From NCBI RefSeq assembly GCF_900114035.1, contig NZ_FORP01000001.1:682001-746000 (forward strand): a stretch of 64,000 bases of DNA. The letters run 5' to 3'. This DNA is from Amycolatopsis sacchari. GTDB taxonomy: Bacteria > Actinomycetota > Actinomycetes > Mycobacteriales > Pseudonocardiaceae. A program made the position numbers and the translations under genes. Shown piece by piece: positions 34,402 to 44,718 of the stretch (the first letter of the stretch is position 1; every line of letters begins with the position of its first letter). The notes under the pieces were generated by a model. That model was not told where the DNA came from, searched no databases, and saw only the letters and a list, made by a program, of their open reading frames with translations.

Positions 34402-35566
34402 GGGTTCCCGCGCGGTCGCCGACACCACCGCGCTATGTCGTCCCGAGGTGGTCTGCGCCTATCCGATCTCCCCGCAGACGCACATCGTGGAAGCGCTTTC
34501 CGAGAAGGTGAAGAGCGGCGCGCTGACGCCGTGCGAGTTCGTCAACGTCGAGTCCGAGTTCGCCGCGATGTCCGTCGCCATCGGCGCGTCCGCCGCCGGA
34601 GCTCGCGCCTACACCGCCACCGCCAGCCAGGGCCTGCTCTACATGTCCAAGGCCGTGCACAACGCGGCCGGGCTCGGCCTGCCGATCGTGATGACCGTCG
34701 CGAACCGGGCGATCGGCGCGCCGATCAACATCTGGAACGACCACAGCGACGCGATGTCCCAGCGCGACTCCGGCTGGCTGCAGCTCTACGCGCGGGACAA
34801 CCAGGAGGCCGCCGACCTGCACGTGCAGGCGTTCCGCATCGCCGAGGAGCTGTCGCTGCCGGTGATGGTGTGCATGGACGGGTTCGTGCTCACGCACGCC
34901 GTCGAACGCGTCGACCTGCCCTCCCAGGAGCAGGTCGACGCGTTCCTCCCGCCGTACGCGCCACGCCAGGTCCTCGACCCGGCCGAGCCGGTGACGATGG
35001 GCGCGATGGTCGGGCCCGAGGCGTTCACCGAGGTGCGCTACCTCGCCCACCTCAAGCAGCAGCGGGCGTTGGACGTCATCCCCGAGGTCTCCGGCCGGTT
35101 CGCCGAGGTCTTCGGGCGCGACTCCGGGGGCCTGGTGCACCCGTACCGGATCGAAGACGCCGACGTGGTCGTCGTCGCGCTCGGCTCGGTGCTCGGGACG
35201 CTCTACGACACGATCGACGAGCTGCGGGAGACCGGCGCCCGCATCGGCGCGCTGGGCATCACGAGCTTCCGGCCGTTCCCGGCACGGATCGTGCGCGAAC
35301 TGCTGGGCGGCGCCCGGCGCGTTGTCGTGCTGGAGCGGGCGTTCTCGCTCGGTTCGGGCGGGATCGTCACCGCGGAGCTGCGGCTGGCCTTCGGCGGGGT
35401 GCCCGTGCCCTGCCACACGGTCGTCGCGGGCCTGGGCGGCCGGCCGGTGACCAAGCGGTCGCTGCACTTCGCGCTCGCCGACGCGCTCGCGGACACGTTG
35501 GAACCACTGGTTTTTCTCGATCTGGACCGGGTCAGCGTTGAGCGCGAGCTGGCCAGGGCCCGGTGA
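34385..35566 (+). CDS. 2-oxoacid:acceptor oxidoreductase, alpha subunit
   Basis: 393 aa. The pyrimidine-binding domain has CAYPISPQTHI (near 24), VESEFAAMSVAIGAS and TASQGLLYM; the second domain (about 260-370) is transketolase C-like. GTG start at 34385, overlapping the gamma gene by 17 bp, with AAGGAG upstream. Which 2-oxoacid is used cannot be told. Confidence 0.9.
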   Translation: MLRQIEGSRAVADTTALCRPEVVCAYPISPQTHIVEALSEKVKSGALTPCEFVNVESEFAAMSVAIGASAAGARAYTATASQGLLYMSKAVHNAAGLGLPIVMTVANRAIGAPINIWNDHSDAMSQRDSGWLQLYARDNQEAADLHVQAFRIAEELSLPVMVCMDGFVLTHAVERVDLPSQEQVDAFLPPYAPRQVLDPAEPVTMGAMVGPEAFTEVRYLAHLKQQRALDVIPEVSGRFAEVFGRDSGGLVHPYRIEDADVVVVALGSVLGTLYDTIDELRETGARIGALGITSFRPFPARIVRELLGGARRVVVLERAFSLGSGGIVTAELRLAFGGVPVPCHTVVAGLGGRPVTKRSLHFALADALADTLEPLVFLDLDRVSVERELARAR

Positions 35567-35576
35567 GGAGCCGATC

Positions 35577-36578
35577 ATGAACACCCAGCCCGTGAAATTC
35601 TACCAGACCGGCAGCTTCGTGGCGGGCAACCGCCTGCTCGACGTCGAGGTGCGCACTGTGCAGGCCAGCACGGCCCGGACGAACGCGCTCGACTCCGGGC
35701 ACCGCGCGTGCCAGGGCTGCGGCGAGGCGCTGGGCGCGCGGTACGCGCTCGACGCGGCGATGCGCGCCACCGGCAACCAGCTGATCGCCGTCAACGCGAC
35801 CGGGTGCCTGGAGGTGTTCTCGACGCCGTATCCGGAATCGTCCTGGCGGCTGCCGTGGCTGCACTCGCTGTTCGGCAACGCGCCCGCGGTCGCGACCGGC
35901 GTGGCGGCGGCGCTGAAGGCCAACGGCCGCACCGACATCCGCGTCGTCGGGCAGGGCGGGGACGGGGGCACCGTCGACATCGGATTCGCCTGCCTGTCGG
36001 GCATGTTCGAACGCGACGACGACGTCCTCTACATCTGCTACGACAACGAGGCCTACATGAACACCGGGGTGCAGCGTTCGGGCGCCACTCCCCCGGCCGC
36101 CCGCACCGCGACCACCCCGGTGCTCGGGGCGGAGCCCGGAAACGTGTTCGGGCAGGGCAAGGACGTGCCGCGCATCGCGATGGCGCACGAGATCCCCTAC
36201 GTCGCGACGGCGACGGTCGCCGACCTGCACGACCTCGAGGCGAAGGTGGCCCGCGCGATGGAGTTCCGCGGCGCGCGGTACCTCCACGTGCTGGTGCCGT
36301 GCCCACTGGGCTGGGGCAGCGCCTCCCGCGACACGATCCGGCTCGCCCGGCTGGCGACGGAATCCGGCGTGTTCCCCGTGTTCGAGGCCGAGCGCGGGGA
36401 GGTCGTGGCGGTGTCGAAGATCCGCCACCGGGTGCCCGTCGAGGAGTACCTACGCCCGCAGGCGCGCTACGCCCACCTGTTCGGCGAACCGCCCGCCACG
36501 GCGGTGCTAGCCCGCATCCAGGAGCTCGCCGACCGCAACATCCGCCGCTACGGCCTGCTCGGCGAGGAGGAACGATGA
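35577..36578 (+). CDS. 2-oxoacid:acceptor oxidoreductase, beta subunit (TPP-binding)
   Basis: 333 aa. The thiamine-diphosphate motif is GDGGTVDIGFACLSG through YDNEAYMNTG (about 125-160). Cluster cysteines include CQGCGEAL (near 44) and ATGCLEV. TGAGGAG precedes the ATG at 35577. The stop overlaps the next ATG (ATGA). Confidence 0.9.
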   Translation: MNTQPVKFYQTGSFVAGNRLLDVEVRTVQASTARTNALDSGHRACQGCGEALGARYALDAAMRATGNQLIAVNATGCLEVFSTPYPESSWRLPWLHSLFGNAPAVATGVAAALKANGRTDIRVVGQGGDGGTVDIGFACLSGMFERDDDVLYICYDNEAYMNTGVQRSGATPPAARTATTPVLGAEPGNVFGQGKDVPRIAMAHEIPYVATATVADLHDLEAKVARAMEFRGARYLHVLVPCPLGWGSASRDTIRLARLATESGVFPVFEAERGEVVAVSKIRHRVPVEEYLRPQARYAHLFGEPPATAVLARIQELADRNIRRYGLLGEEER

Positions 36579-38194
36579 AGACCGAACCGTTCGCGATCAC
36601 CCTGCGCGCCGACTCCGGCCTGGCGAACAAGACCGGTTCGTGGCGCAGCGAGCGCCCCGTCTACCGCGATTTGCTGCCGCCGTGCAACAACGCCTGCCCG
36701 GCGGGCCAGAACGTCCAGCAGTGGCTCTACGACGCCGAGGACGGGAGCTACGAGCGTGCCTGGCGGCAGATCATGGCCGACAACCCGCTGCCAGCCGTAC
36801 TAGGCCGCGTCTGCTACCGCCCATGTGAGACGGCGTGCAACCGCGGGCAGCTCGACGAGGCGGTGGGTATCAACTCCGTCGAACGCTTCCTCGGCGACGA
36901 AGCGCTGAAGCAAGGCTGGACGCCGGACGCACCCGCCCCGGCGACCGGGAAGCACGTGCTGGTCGTCGGATCCGGCCCGGCCGGCCTCTCGGCCGCGTAC
37001 CACCTGAGGATGCTGGGCCACGCGGTTACGGTCTTCGAGGCGGAGTCCGAGCCCGGCGGGATGCTGCGCTACGGCATTCCGCGCTACCGGCTGCCGCGGG
37101 AGGTCCTCGACGGGGAGATCCGGCGGATCACTGCGCTGGGCGTCGTGATCGAAACCGGTCGTCGGGTCTCGGATCTCGACGCGACCCTGCGCGATGAGGG
37201 GTTCGACGCCGCATTCCTCGGCGTGGGCGCGGGTATCGGGAAACGCGCGTACCTGCCCGCCGGCGACTCCGCCCGGGTCCTCGACGCCGTGGCGGTGCTG
37301 CACGACATGGAGGGCGAGCACCGGCCGTCGCTGGGCAGGCACGTCGTCGTCTACGGGGGCGGCAACACCGCCATGGACGCCGCCCGCACCGCCCGGCGCC
37401 TCGGCGCCACTGACGCACTGGTGGTGTACCGCCGCACGCGGGAGCGCATGCCGGCGCACGCGAGCGAGGTCGCCGCGGCAGAGGCCGAAGGCGTCCGGTT
37501 GCGGTGGTTGTCGACGCTCGCGCACGCCGGGCCCGGCGCGGTGACCGTGGAGAAGATGCGCCTGGACGACACCGGTTTTCCGCGGCCCACCGGGGAGTTC
37601 GAGGAGCTGACCGCCGACTCGGTCGTCCTCGCGCTCGGGCAGGAGGCCGATCTGTCGGTGCTGTCCGGGCTACCCGACGTGTCCGAAGAGGACGGTCACG
37701 TCGCTGTCGGCAAGGACCGGATGACGGGTCACCCCGGTGTGTTCGCGGGCGGCGACGTCGTCGGCGGTGAGCGCACCGCGACCGCCGCGGTCGGGGACGG
37801 CAAGAAGGCCGCGCGCGCGATCGACGCGTGGCTGCGCGGCGAGGCGTACCAGCAGGGCCCCAAGCACCCGCCGGCCGACTACGGCGGCCTGAACACCTGG
37901 TACTACAGCGACGCGCCCGCGACGGTGCGGCCCCAGCTCGACGCCGCGCGGCGCACGTCCACGTTCGACGAGGTCGAGGGCGGCCTGGACGAGTCGAGCG
38001 CGCTGTTCGAGGCGAGGCGCTGCCTGTCGTGCGGCAACTGCTTCGGCTGCGACAACTGCTTCGCCGTGTGCCCGGACAACGCGGTCGTCAAGCTCGCGGA
38101 CGGCGGGTACGCCATCGACTACGACTACTGCAAGGGCTGCGGCCTCTGCGTGGCCGAATGCCCCTGCGGCGCCATGGAGATGCGGCCGGAGTAG
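36575..38194 (+). CDS. GltD-like NAD(P)H oxidoreductase fused to 2[4Fe-4S] ferredoxin
   Basis: 539 aa. N-terminal Fe-S helix domain (CNNACPAGQNV, RVCYRPCETAC), FAD site VVGSGPAGLSAAYHL (near 130), NAD(P) site YGGGNTAMDAART (near 262), then a C-terminal ferredoxin with CGNCFGCDNCFAVCPD and CKGCGLCVAECPCG (about 485-530). It joins the roles of PadH and PadF of phenylglyoxylate dehydrogenase in one chain, so it would pass electrons from the oxidoreductase to NAD(P)+, or the reverse. It ends at a bidirectional terminator. Confidence 0.88.
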   Translation: MKTEPFAITLRADSGLANKTGSWRSERPVYRDLLPPCNNACPAGQNVQQWLYDAEDGSYERAWRQIMADNPLPAVLGRVCYRPCETACNRGQLDEAVGINSVERFLGDEALKQGWTPDAPAPATGKHVLVVGSGPAGLSAAYHLRMLGHAVTVFEAESEPGGMLRYGIPRYRLPREVLDGEIRRITALGVVIETGRRVSDLDATLRDEGFDAAFLGVGAGIGKRAYLPAGDSARVLDAVAVLHDMEGEHRPSLGRHVVVYGGGNTAMDAARTARRLGATDALVVYRRTRERMPAHASEVAAAEAEGVRLRWLSTLAHAGPGAVTVEKMRLDDTGFPRPTGEFEELTADSVVLALGQEADLSVLSGLPDVSEEDGHVAVGKDRMTGHPGVFAGGDVVGGERTATAAVGDGKKAARAIDAWLRGEAYQQGPKHPPADYGGLNTWYYSDAPATVRPQLDAARRTSTFDEVEGGLDESSALFEARRCLSCGNCFGCDNCFAVCPDNAVVKLADGGYAIDYDYCKGCGLCVAECPCGAMEMRPE

Positions 38195-38207
38195 GGCTGA
38201 ACGAAAC

Positions 38208-38246
38208 GGGGCGCCGGCACCTCTGAGAGGATGCCGGCGCCCCTTT
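38208..38246. terminator. Bidirectional Rho-independent terminator
   Basis: GGGGCGCCGGCA (38208-38219) pairs with TGCCGGCGCCCC (38232-38243) around a 12-nt loop, followed by TTT. It lies between the convergent oxidoreductase operon and the Hsp20 gene. Confidence 0.85.
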
Positions 38247-38256
38247 CCTCAGGTGG

Positions 38257-38652
38257 TCAGGTCGCCACCTTGACCGGAATCTCGCGCGGCTCGGTCTTGA
38301 CCCGCACGGGGATCCGGACTTCGAGGACGCCCGCCTCGTAGGCCGCCGTCACGTGCGCGGGGTCCGCGCCTTCGGGCAGCCGCAGGGTACGGCCGAACGC
38401 GCCGTAGGCGAACTCGGTGTGCGCCTTGTCGTGCTTGACGAACTCCCGCTCGGCACGCAGCCGCAGCTCACCCCGGTCCACGGTGAGGTGGATCTGCTTC
38501 TGCGGGTCCATCCCGGGCAGTTCCGCACGCACGACGTACGTCCCGTCCTCGAAGTAGTCCTCGACGCGAACGGGGTGCTGGTCGCCGAACTCCTCTCCCA
38601 GCAACCGGACCACGTCGGGGATGAGTGTGGTCCGCGGAATCAAAGTAGGCAT
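38257..38652 (-). CDS. Hsp20/alpha-crystallin chaperone (HspX-like)
   Basis: 131 aa. Alpha-crystallin domain over residues 30-125, with the C-terminal GVLEVRIPV signature. An ATP-independent holdase; HspX is the best-known DosR target in mycobacteria. The start at 38652 has GGAAGGAGAGG upstream. A half-matching box (GTCCGGGTCCC, 38701-38711) lies about 50 bp upstream. Confidence 0.92.
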   Translation of the reverse strand: MPTLIPRTTLIPDVVRLLGEEFGDQHPVRVEDYFEDGTYVVRAELPGMDPQKQIHLTVDRGELRLRAEREFVKHDKAHTEFAYGAFGRTLRLPEGADPAHVTAAYEAGVLEVRIPVRVKTEPREIPVKVAT

Positions 38653-38831
38653 CTGACCTCTCCTTCCTCCGGTCATCGTCTCCGGACACCTTCCAGGCAA
38701 GTCCGGGTCCCGCCGCCGGGAAAGGGCGGCTGGTCACCGCACCGGAGGACCTTCGACCCGCGCTCGGCTGTCGTCGCGCGCGACGGCGAGGAGCACCATC
38801 GCGCGTCCGGCCGGAGGGCCGATCGTCCTCC

Positions 38832-38845
38832 GGACCCGGGTCCCC
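38832..38845 (+). promoter_or_regulatory. DosR-type box before the SQR-like gene
   Basis: GGACCCGGGTCCCC, 42 bp before the ATG at 38887. It keeps the GG.CC-N2-GGTCCCC form of the other boxes with CG at the centre. The intergenic region 38653-38886 is otherwise gene-free. Confidence 0.5.
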
Positions 38846-38886
38846 GGTCCCTACCGGGCCACCCGGGGAACGCCGAACGTGGGGGC

Positions 38887-40140
38887 ATGACCAGACGCGT
38901 GGTGATCCTCGGCGGTGGCACCGGGGGAACGCTCACCGCCAACCGGCTGCGCCGGCGCCTCGGCGACGACGTCGAGATCGTCGTCGTGGACCGGGACGGC
39001 GACCACGTGTACCAACCGGGACTGCTGTTCGTCCCGTTCGGACTGGCACATCCCGAGGACCTCGTGCGCCCGCGGGAGCGGCAGCTGCACCGCGGCATCT
39101 CCTACCACGAGAGCGCGGTCGGCCACGTCGACCTCAAGGGGGACACGGTGCTCCTCGAGGACGGCACCACACTGGACTACGACGTGCTCGTCGTAGCCAC
39201 CGGGGCGGTGCTGCAGCCCGAGGAGACCGAGGGCCTGACGGGACCGGGCTGGCAGGAGAACGTCTGCACGTTCTACGACCTCGACGGCGCACTGGCGCTG
39301 GAGGCCGCACTCGCCGGGTTCGCGGGCGGCCGCCTGGTGGTCAACGTGGTGGACCTGCCGATCAAGTGCCCGGTGGCGCCACTGGAGTTCTGCTTCCTGG
39401 CGGACTGGTACTTCCGGGAACGCGGGATCCGTGACCGGGTGGAGCTGACCTACGTGACCCCGCTCGACAGCGCGTTCACCAAACCCGTGGCCGCAGGGGT
39501 GCTGGGCGGCCTGCTGGAGGAGAAGGGCGTCGGTCTCGTCACGGAGTTCAACACGGGAGAGGTCGACGGCACCGCGGGACGGCTGGTCTCCTACGACGAG
39601 CGCACGGTCGGCTTCGACCTCGCCGTCGTCGTGCCGCTGCACGGCGGCGCCGCCTACGTGGGGCGTTCCCCAGCGCTCGGCGACGAGCTCGGCTTCGTGC
39701 CCACCGATCCCGCGACGCTGCAGTCGAAAGCCGCGCCGAACGTCTTCGCCCTGGGCGACGCCACCAGTCTGCCGGCGTCCAAGGCCGGCTCGGTCACCCA
39801 CTTCGAGGGCGAGACGCTGGCCGCCAACGTCGCCCGCTTCCTCGCGGGCGAGCCGCTGCGGGCGACCTTCGACGGGCACACGAACTGCTTCATCGAAAGC
39901 GGCTTCGGCAAGGCACTGCTCATCGACTTCAACTACGACACCGAGCCCCTCCCCGGGCACTACCCCACGGGCGCGGGCCTGCCGCTGCTCAAGCAGTCCC
40001 GGCTCAACCACCTGGGCAAGCTGATGTTCTCGTGGCTGTACTGGCACAGCCTGCTGCCCGGCCGCGACATCCCCGGAATCGGCTCCGCCATGCCGCACGC
40101 GGGAAAGCTCCTCCCTGAGCAGGAAAGGACGCCGTCATGA
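38887..40140 (+). CDS. Sulfide:quinone oxidoreductase-like flavoprotein
   Basis: 417 aa. FAD site VVILGGGTGGTLTANRL (residues 5-21), a second ATG-type motif (VVATGAV) near 105 and NVFALGDATSLPASKAGS near 285. A cysteine in LPIKCPVAPLEF near 161 matches a redox Cys of SQR. It probably oxidises sulfide or persulfides to reduce quinone for the nearby cytochrome bd. Its stop overlaps the DsrC-like gene (ATGA). Confidence 0.82.
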   Translation: MTRRVVILGGGTGGTLTANRLRRRLGDDVEIVVVDRDGDHVYQPGLLFVPFGLAHPEDLVRPRERQLHRGISYHESAVGHVDLKGDTVLLEDGTTLDYDVLVVATGAVLQPEETEGLTGPGWQENVCTFYDLDGALALEAALAGFAGGRLVVNVVDLPIKCPVAPLEFCFLADWYFRERGIRDRVELTYVTPLDSAFTKPVAAGVLGGLLEEKGVGLVTEFNTGEVDGTAGRLVSYDERTVGFDLAVVVPLHGGAAYVGRSPALGDELGFVPTDPATLQSKAAPNVFALGDATSLPASKAGSVTHFEGETLAANVARFLAGEPLRATFDGHTNCFIESGFGKALLIDFNYDTEPLPGHYPTGAGLPLLKQSRLNHLGKLMFSWLYWHSLLPGRDIPGIGSAMPHAGKLLPEQERTPS

Positions 40141-40454
40141 CGACCCGGACCTACGCCGGCACCACCGTCGAGGTGAACGACGAGGGCTTCTTCACCGACC
40201 CCGCGCAGTGGCGCGAGGACATGGCGCCCGCCATCGCCCGCGACGCCGGTCTCGGCGACCTCACCGACCAGCACTGGCAGGTCATCAAGTTCATGCGCGC
40301 CGAGTACGAGAGCAAGGGCACCGGACCGACCGTCCGGGCGCTGGGCAAGACCTCCGGCGTCACCGTGAAGGACCTCTACCGGCTGTTCCCGAAGGGGCCG
40401 GCCAAACTCGCCGCGAGGATCGCCGGCATCCCCAAGCCCCGCGGCTGCATCTGA
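40137..40454 (+). CDS. TusE/DsrC-like sulfur carrier
   Basis: 105 aa. Ends IPKPRGCI, keeping the conserved penultimate cysteine of the DsrC swinging arm; the second cysteine about ten residues earlier is absent (KLAARIAG), as in TusE-like members. It would carry persulfide for the SQR-like and DsrE-like neighbours. Confidence 0.87.
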   Translation: MTTRTYAGTTVEVNDEGFFTDPAQWREDMAPAIARDAGLGDLTDQHWQVIKFMRAEYESKGTGPTVRALGKTSGVTVKDLYRLFPKGPAKLAARIAGIPKPRGCI

Positions 40455-40468
40455 GACGGGAGACGACG

Positions 40469-40936
40469 ATGAGCGACAAGATCGAGAAGGTGTCCGTGAT
40501 CGTGTCGAAGGGCTCGCTGGAGGGCGTGTACCCGGCGCTGATCATGGCGAACGGTGCGCGGGCCGAGGGCATGGAGGCGAACCTGTTCTTCACCTTCTTC
40601 GGCCTGGACGCCATCCACCGGCAGCGCCACGAGCACATCAAGCTCGCGACGGTCGGCAACCCCGGCCTGCACCTGGCCACGTGGGCGGGCGGCCTGCCGG
40701 GGATGTCGAGCGTCATGACGCATTACCTGTCGCGCAAGATGGACGACCTCGACATCCCGCCGATCCCGGAGTTCGTCGAGATGATTTCCGACAGCGGTGC
40801 CGGGCTCTACGCCTGCAAGGCCTCCGTCGACCTGTTCGGGCTCGGCAAGGACGACTTCATCGACCAGGTGCGGGACATCATCACCGTGGGCGAGTTCTAC
40901 GACCTCGCGGCGGGCGGGCAGATCATCTTCACCTGA
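40469..40936 (+). CDS. DsrE/DsrF-family sulfurtransferase-like protein
   Basis: 155 aa. DsrE fold with GSLEGVYPALIMANGA near 15 and a candidate active-site cysteine in LYACKAS near 112. AGACGGGAGA lies before the ATG. Likely hands persulfide sulfur to or from the DsrC-like protein. Confidence 0.82.
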   Translation: MSDKIEKVSVIVSKGSLEGVYPALIMANGARAEGMEANLFFTFFGLDAIHRQRHEHIKLATVGNPGLHLATWAGGLPGMSSVMTHYLSRKMDDLDIPPIPEFVEMISDSGAGLYACKASVDLFGLGKDDFIDQVRDIITVGEFYDLAAGGQIIFT

Positions 40937-40976
40937 CGGCGTGTCGCACGTTCAACTCCGCGGCGGAGGCGCGTAC

Positions 40977-41651
40977 TCACCTCGGCCAGACGCCGCGGTT
41001 CGTGGGCTCCTGTGCCCGCACGTGGCTGTCGTCGAAGTCGAACGAGAGGCGGCAGACGACATCCACCACGCCGGGTACCTGGCGGGTGAGGGTTTCCGCG
41101 ATGGGCACCGCGCTCCGCCGCTTCAGGCGCCCGGTCAGGGTGACGACGCCGTCGGTCACCTCGATGCTCACGTCGCCCTCCGGCACGCACAAGGCCCTTT
41201 CGAAGACCTCGACGGCGATCTCCTCCCGCAGCTCCTCGTCGCCGCGGGCGAAGATCCGCACGATGTCCGAGCGGCTCAGCACGCCTTCGAGCTTGCCGTA
41301 GCGGTCGACGACGGGCAGCCGCTTCACGTGCCGCCGCGACATCCTGCGCGCGGCCTCCACGATGGACTCTTCCGGCCCGATGGTGGACACCGGCGCTGCC
41401 ATGAGGTCTTCGGCCGTCCGCGCCGAGGACCGGGCCCGCCGGTACCGCCCGGCCCACCGGCCCGCCGGGACCTCCTTGTCCATCAGGTCGGCCTCCGACA
41501 CGACACCGACCACCGTGCGCTCGTCGTCGACGACCGGCACCGCGGAGATCCCGGCCCCGACGAGGATGCCCACGACGTCCTTGACCGGAGTCGTCCGCCG
41601 CACCGACCGCACCGCCGTGGTCATCAGGTCACGCACCAGCAGCCGCCTCAT
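40977..41651 (-). CDS. CBS-domain pair plus BON domain protein
   Basis: 224 aa. Two CBS domains (residues 5-65 and 82-140), then a BON domain (about 150-210). CBS pairs bind adenosine nucleotides and often report energy charge; CBS-BON proteins occur in DosR-type regulons. Convergent with the DsrE-like gene, 40 bp apart. Confidence 0.87.
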   Translation of the reverse strand: MRRLLVRDLMTTAVRSVRRTTPVKDVVGILVGAGISAVPVVDDERTVVGVVSEADLMDKEVPAGRWAGRYRRARSSARTAEDLMAAPVSTIGPEESIVEAARRMSRRHVKRLPVVDRYGKLEGVLSRSDIVRIFARGDEELREEIAVEVFERALCVPEGDVSIEVTDGVVTLTGRLKRRSAVPIAETLTRQVPGVVDVVCRLSFDFDDSHVRAQEPTNRGVWPR

Positions 41652-42304
41652 AACCGCTCCTCGAGTCGTGTCATCAGGGACAGTTCCAGGGTCACCGCGC
41701 CTGACCCGCCGCGGGAGAGCAGCACGTCCCCACCCGGGACGACCTTGGCCCTCTGCTCGCGCGTCCCGGGCCGAACGTGCCCCTCGGCGGAGTCCTTCAG
41801 CCCTTCGTGCCTGGACACGAGGTCGTCGGCTATGTCGCCGGCCGGGCTAGGGACTCGACAGGGTTCGCCGAAAGCGAGCGGGCGCCGCGCTTACCCCGTC
41901 ACCGGCTAGGAACGGCGGTGGCCGATTGCCAGCCGCGCCCGTTCGCGTTCCCAGCGCGCGTGGCGCCGCCGGTCTCCGGCGCACAGCAGCGATACGATTC
42001 GTCCACAGAGGACAAGCGCGAACACGGATCACCACGGTCGCGGTCACGGCGACGGTCATTGCGCCGAGGCGCGTGAAGTAGGCAGCGGAGCCGGGTTCCC
42101 GCGTCCGTCGAGCCAGCCAGCACCGCGCTTTCGACCCGGTCTCCCGGCCGCACGGGCGGGTGTTCCACCGAGAAGCGTCCGAGATTCGCGCTCGTGCGCC
42201 GGACGGTCGTAGTCCCTCCGATGAGATGACCAAGGACCCTCGCTCGTCCCGCCGTCGCACGGCCAGTCTGAACGCGATCTTGACCCGGGAGCAGGGAGGG
42301 ACCG
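41652..42304. promoter_or_regulatory. 650-bp regulatory region upstream of cydA, with DosR-type box
   Basis: No convincing gene on either strand. ATGACCAAGGACCCT at 42226-42240 (minus strand GGGTCCTTGGTCAT) is a DosR-like box 65 bp before cydA. Near 41690 AGGGACAG...CAGGGTCACC is a weaker dyad upstream of the CBS-BON gene. Confidence 0.5.
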
Positions 42305-43699
42305 ATGAGCCCGCTGGATCTGGCGCGGTGGCAGTTCGGCGTCACCACCGTGTACCACTTCATCTTCGTGCCGCTGACGATCGGGCTTTCCCTCCTCGTG
42401 GCGGGCATGCAGACGGCGTGGGTGCGCACCGGCCACGAGAAGTACCTGAGGATGACCAAGTTCTGGGGCAAGCTGTTCCTGATCAACTTCGCCATGGGCC
42501 TCGTCACGGGCATCGTGCAGGAGTTCCAGTTCGGCATGAACTGGAGCGACTACAGCACCTTCGTCGGTGACATCTTCGGCGCGCCACTGGCCATCGAAGG
42601 CCTGCTGGCGTTCTTCCTGGAGTCCACGTTCCTGGGGCTGTGGATCTTCGGCTGGAACCGGCTGCCGAAACGCCTGCACCTGGCCACCATCTGGCTCGCC
42701 GCGATCGGCACGGTGCTGTCGGCCTACTTCATCCTCGCCGCGAACTCGTGGATGCAGCACCCGGTCGGCTACGCGGTCAACCCCGCCACCGGCCGCGCCG
42801 AGCTGAAGGACTTCGGCGCCGTGCTCACCAACTCCACGGCCGTCGGCGCGTTCGCGCACACCATCACGGCGTGCTTCCTCACCGCCGGGGTCTTCGTCGT
42901 CGCGATCAGCGCGTGGCAGCTCAAGCGCAAGCGCGCCACGGAGGTCTACCGGCCGTCGATGAAGCTGGCGCTGGTGACCGTCCTGATCGCGAGCCTCGGC
43001 GTCATCGTCACCGGTGACCTGCAGGCACGGCTGATGACGCAGCAGCAGCCGATGAAGATGGCCGCCGCCGAAGCCCTCTACGACACCGTCTCGCCCGCGT
43101 CGTTCTCGCTGTTCACCGTCGGCTCGCTGGACGGGTCGAAGGAGGTCTTCAGCATCCGCGTGCCGAAGGTCCTGTCGTTCATGGCGACCGGGTCGTTCGA
43201 CGGCAAGGTGGAGGGCATCAACGACCTGCAGGCCACCGAGCAGCAGACCTACGGGCCCGGCTACTACAAGCCCGACATCCCCACGACCTACTGGACGTTC
43301 CGCATCATGATCGGCCTCGGTTTCCTGATGGGCCTGCTGTCGCTGGTCGGGTTGTGGGCCTTCCGCAAGGGCCGCATCCCGCGCTCGCGCTGGTTCTACC
43401 GTGCCGCGATCGCCTCGCTCGCCGCACCGTTCGTGGCCAACTCCGCAGGCTGGATCTTCACGGAGATGGGCCGGCAGCCGTGGGCCGTGTTCGGCGTGCT
43501 CAAGACCGCGAGCGGCGTCTCCCCCACCGTCGGCGCCGGGAGCGTGCTCACCTCGCTGATCGTGTTCACCGTGCTCTACGGCATCCTGGCCGCCGTCGAC
43601 GGCGTGCTGATGTTCCGCTACGCGAAGGCGGGACCGCCCGAGCCCGCGCCGGAACCCTCCGAAGTGGACGCCGAGCGTCCTCCGGTCTTCGTCTACTAG
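42305..43699 (+). CDS. cydA: Cytochrome bd oxidase subunit I
   Basis: 464 aa, about nine membrane helices. N-terminal LARWQFGVTTVYHFIF carries the high-spin heme ligand His; GRQPW near 383 is the family signature. The quinol-binding loop is short. A high-affinity quinol oxidase for low oxygen. Followed by cydB after 11 bp and preceded by a DosR-like box. Confidence 0.97.
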   Translation: MSPLDLARWQFGVTTVYHFIFVPLTIGLSLLVAGMQTAWVRTGHEKYLRMTKFWGKLFLINFAMGLVTGIVQEFQFGMNWSDYSTFVGDIFGAPLAIEGLLAFFLESTFLGLWIFGWNRLPKRLHLATIWLAAIGTVLSAYFILAANSWMQHPVGYAVNPATGRAELKDFGAVLTNSTAVGAFAHTITACFLTAGVFVVAISAWQLKRKRATEVYRPSMKLALVTVLIASLGVIVTGDLQARLMTQQQPMKMAAAEALYDTVSPASFSLFTVGSLDGSKEVFSIRVPKVLSFMATGSFDGKVEGINDLQATEQQTYGPGYYKPDIPTTYWTFRIMIGLGFLMGLLSLVGLWAFRKGRIPRSRWFYRAAIASLAAPFVANSAGWIFTEMGRQPWAVFGVLKTASGVSPTVGAGSVLTSLIVFTVLYGILAAVDGVLMFRYAKAGPPEPAPEPSEVDAERPPVFVY

Positions 43700-43710
43700 G
43701 AGAAGAAGCC

Positions 43711-44714
<1,004 letters not shown>

Positions 44715-44718
<4 letters not shown>

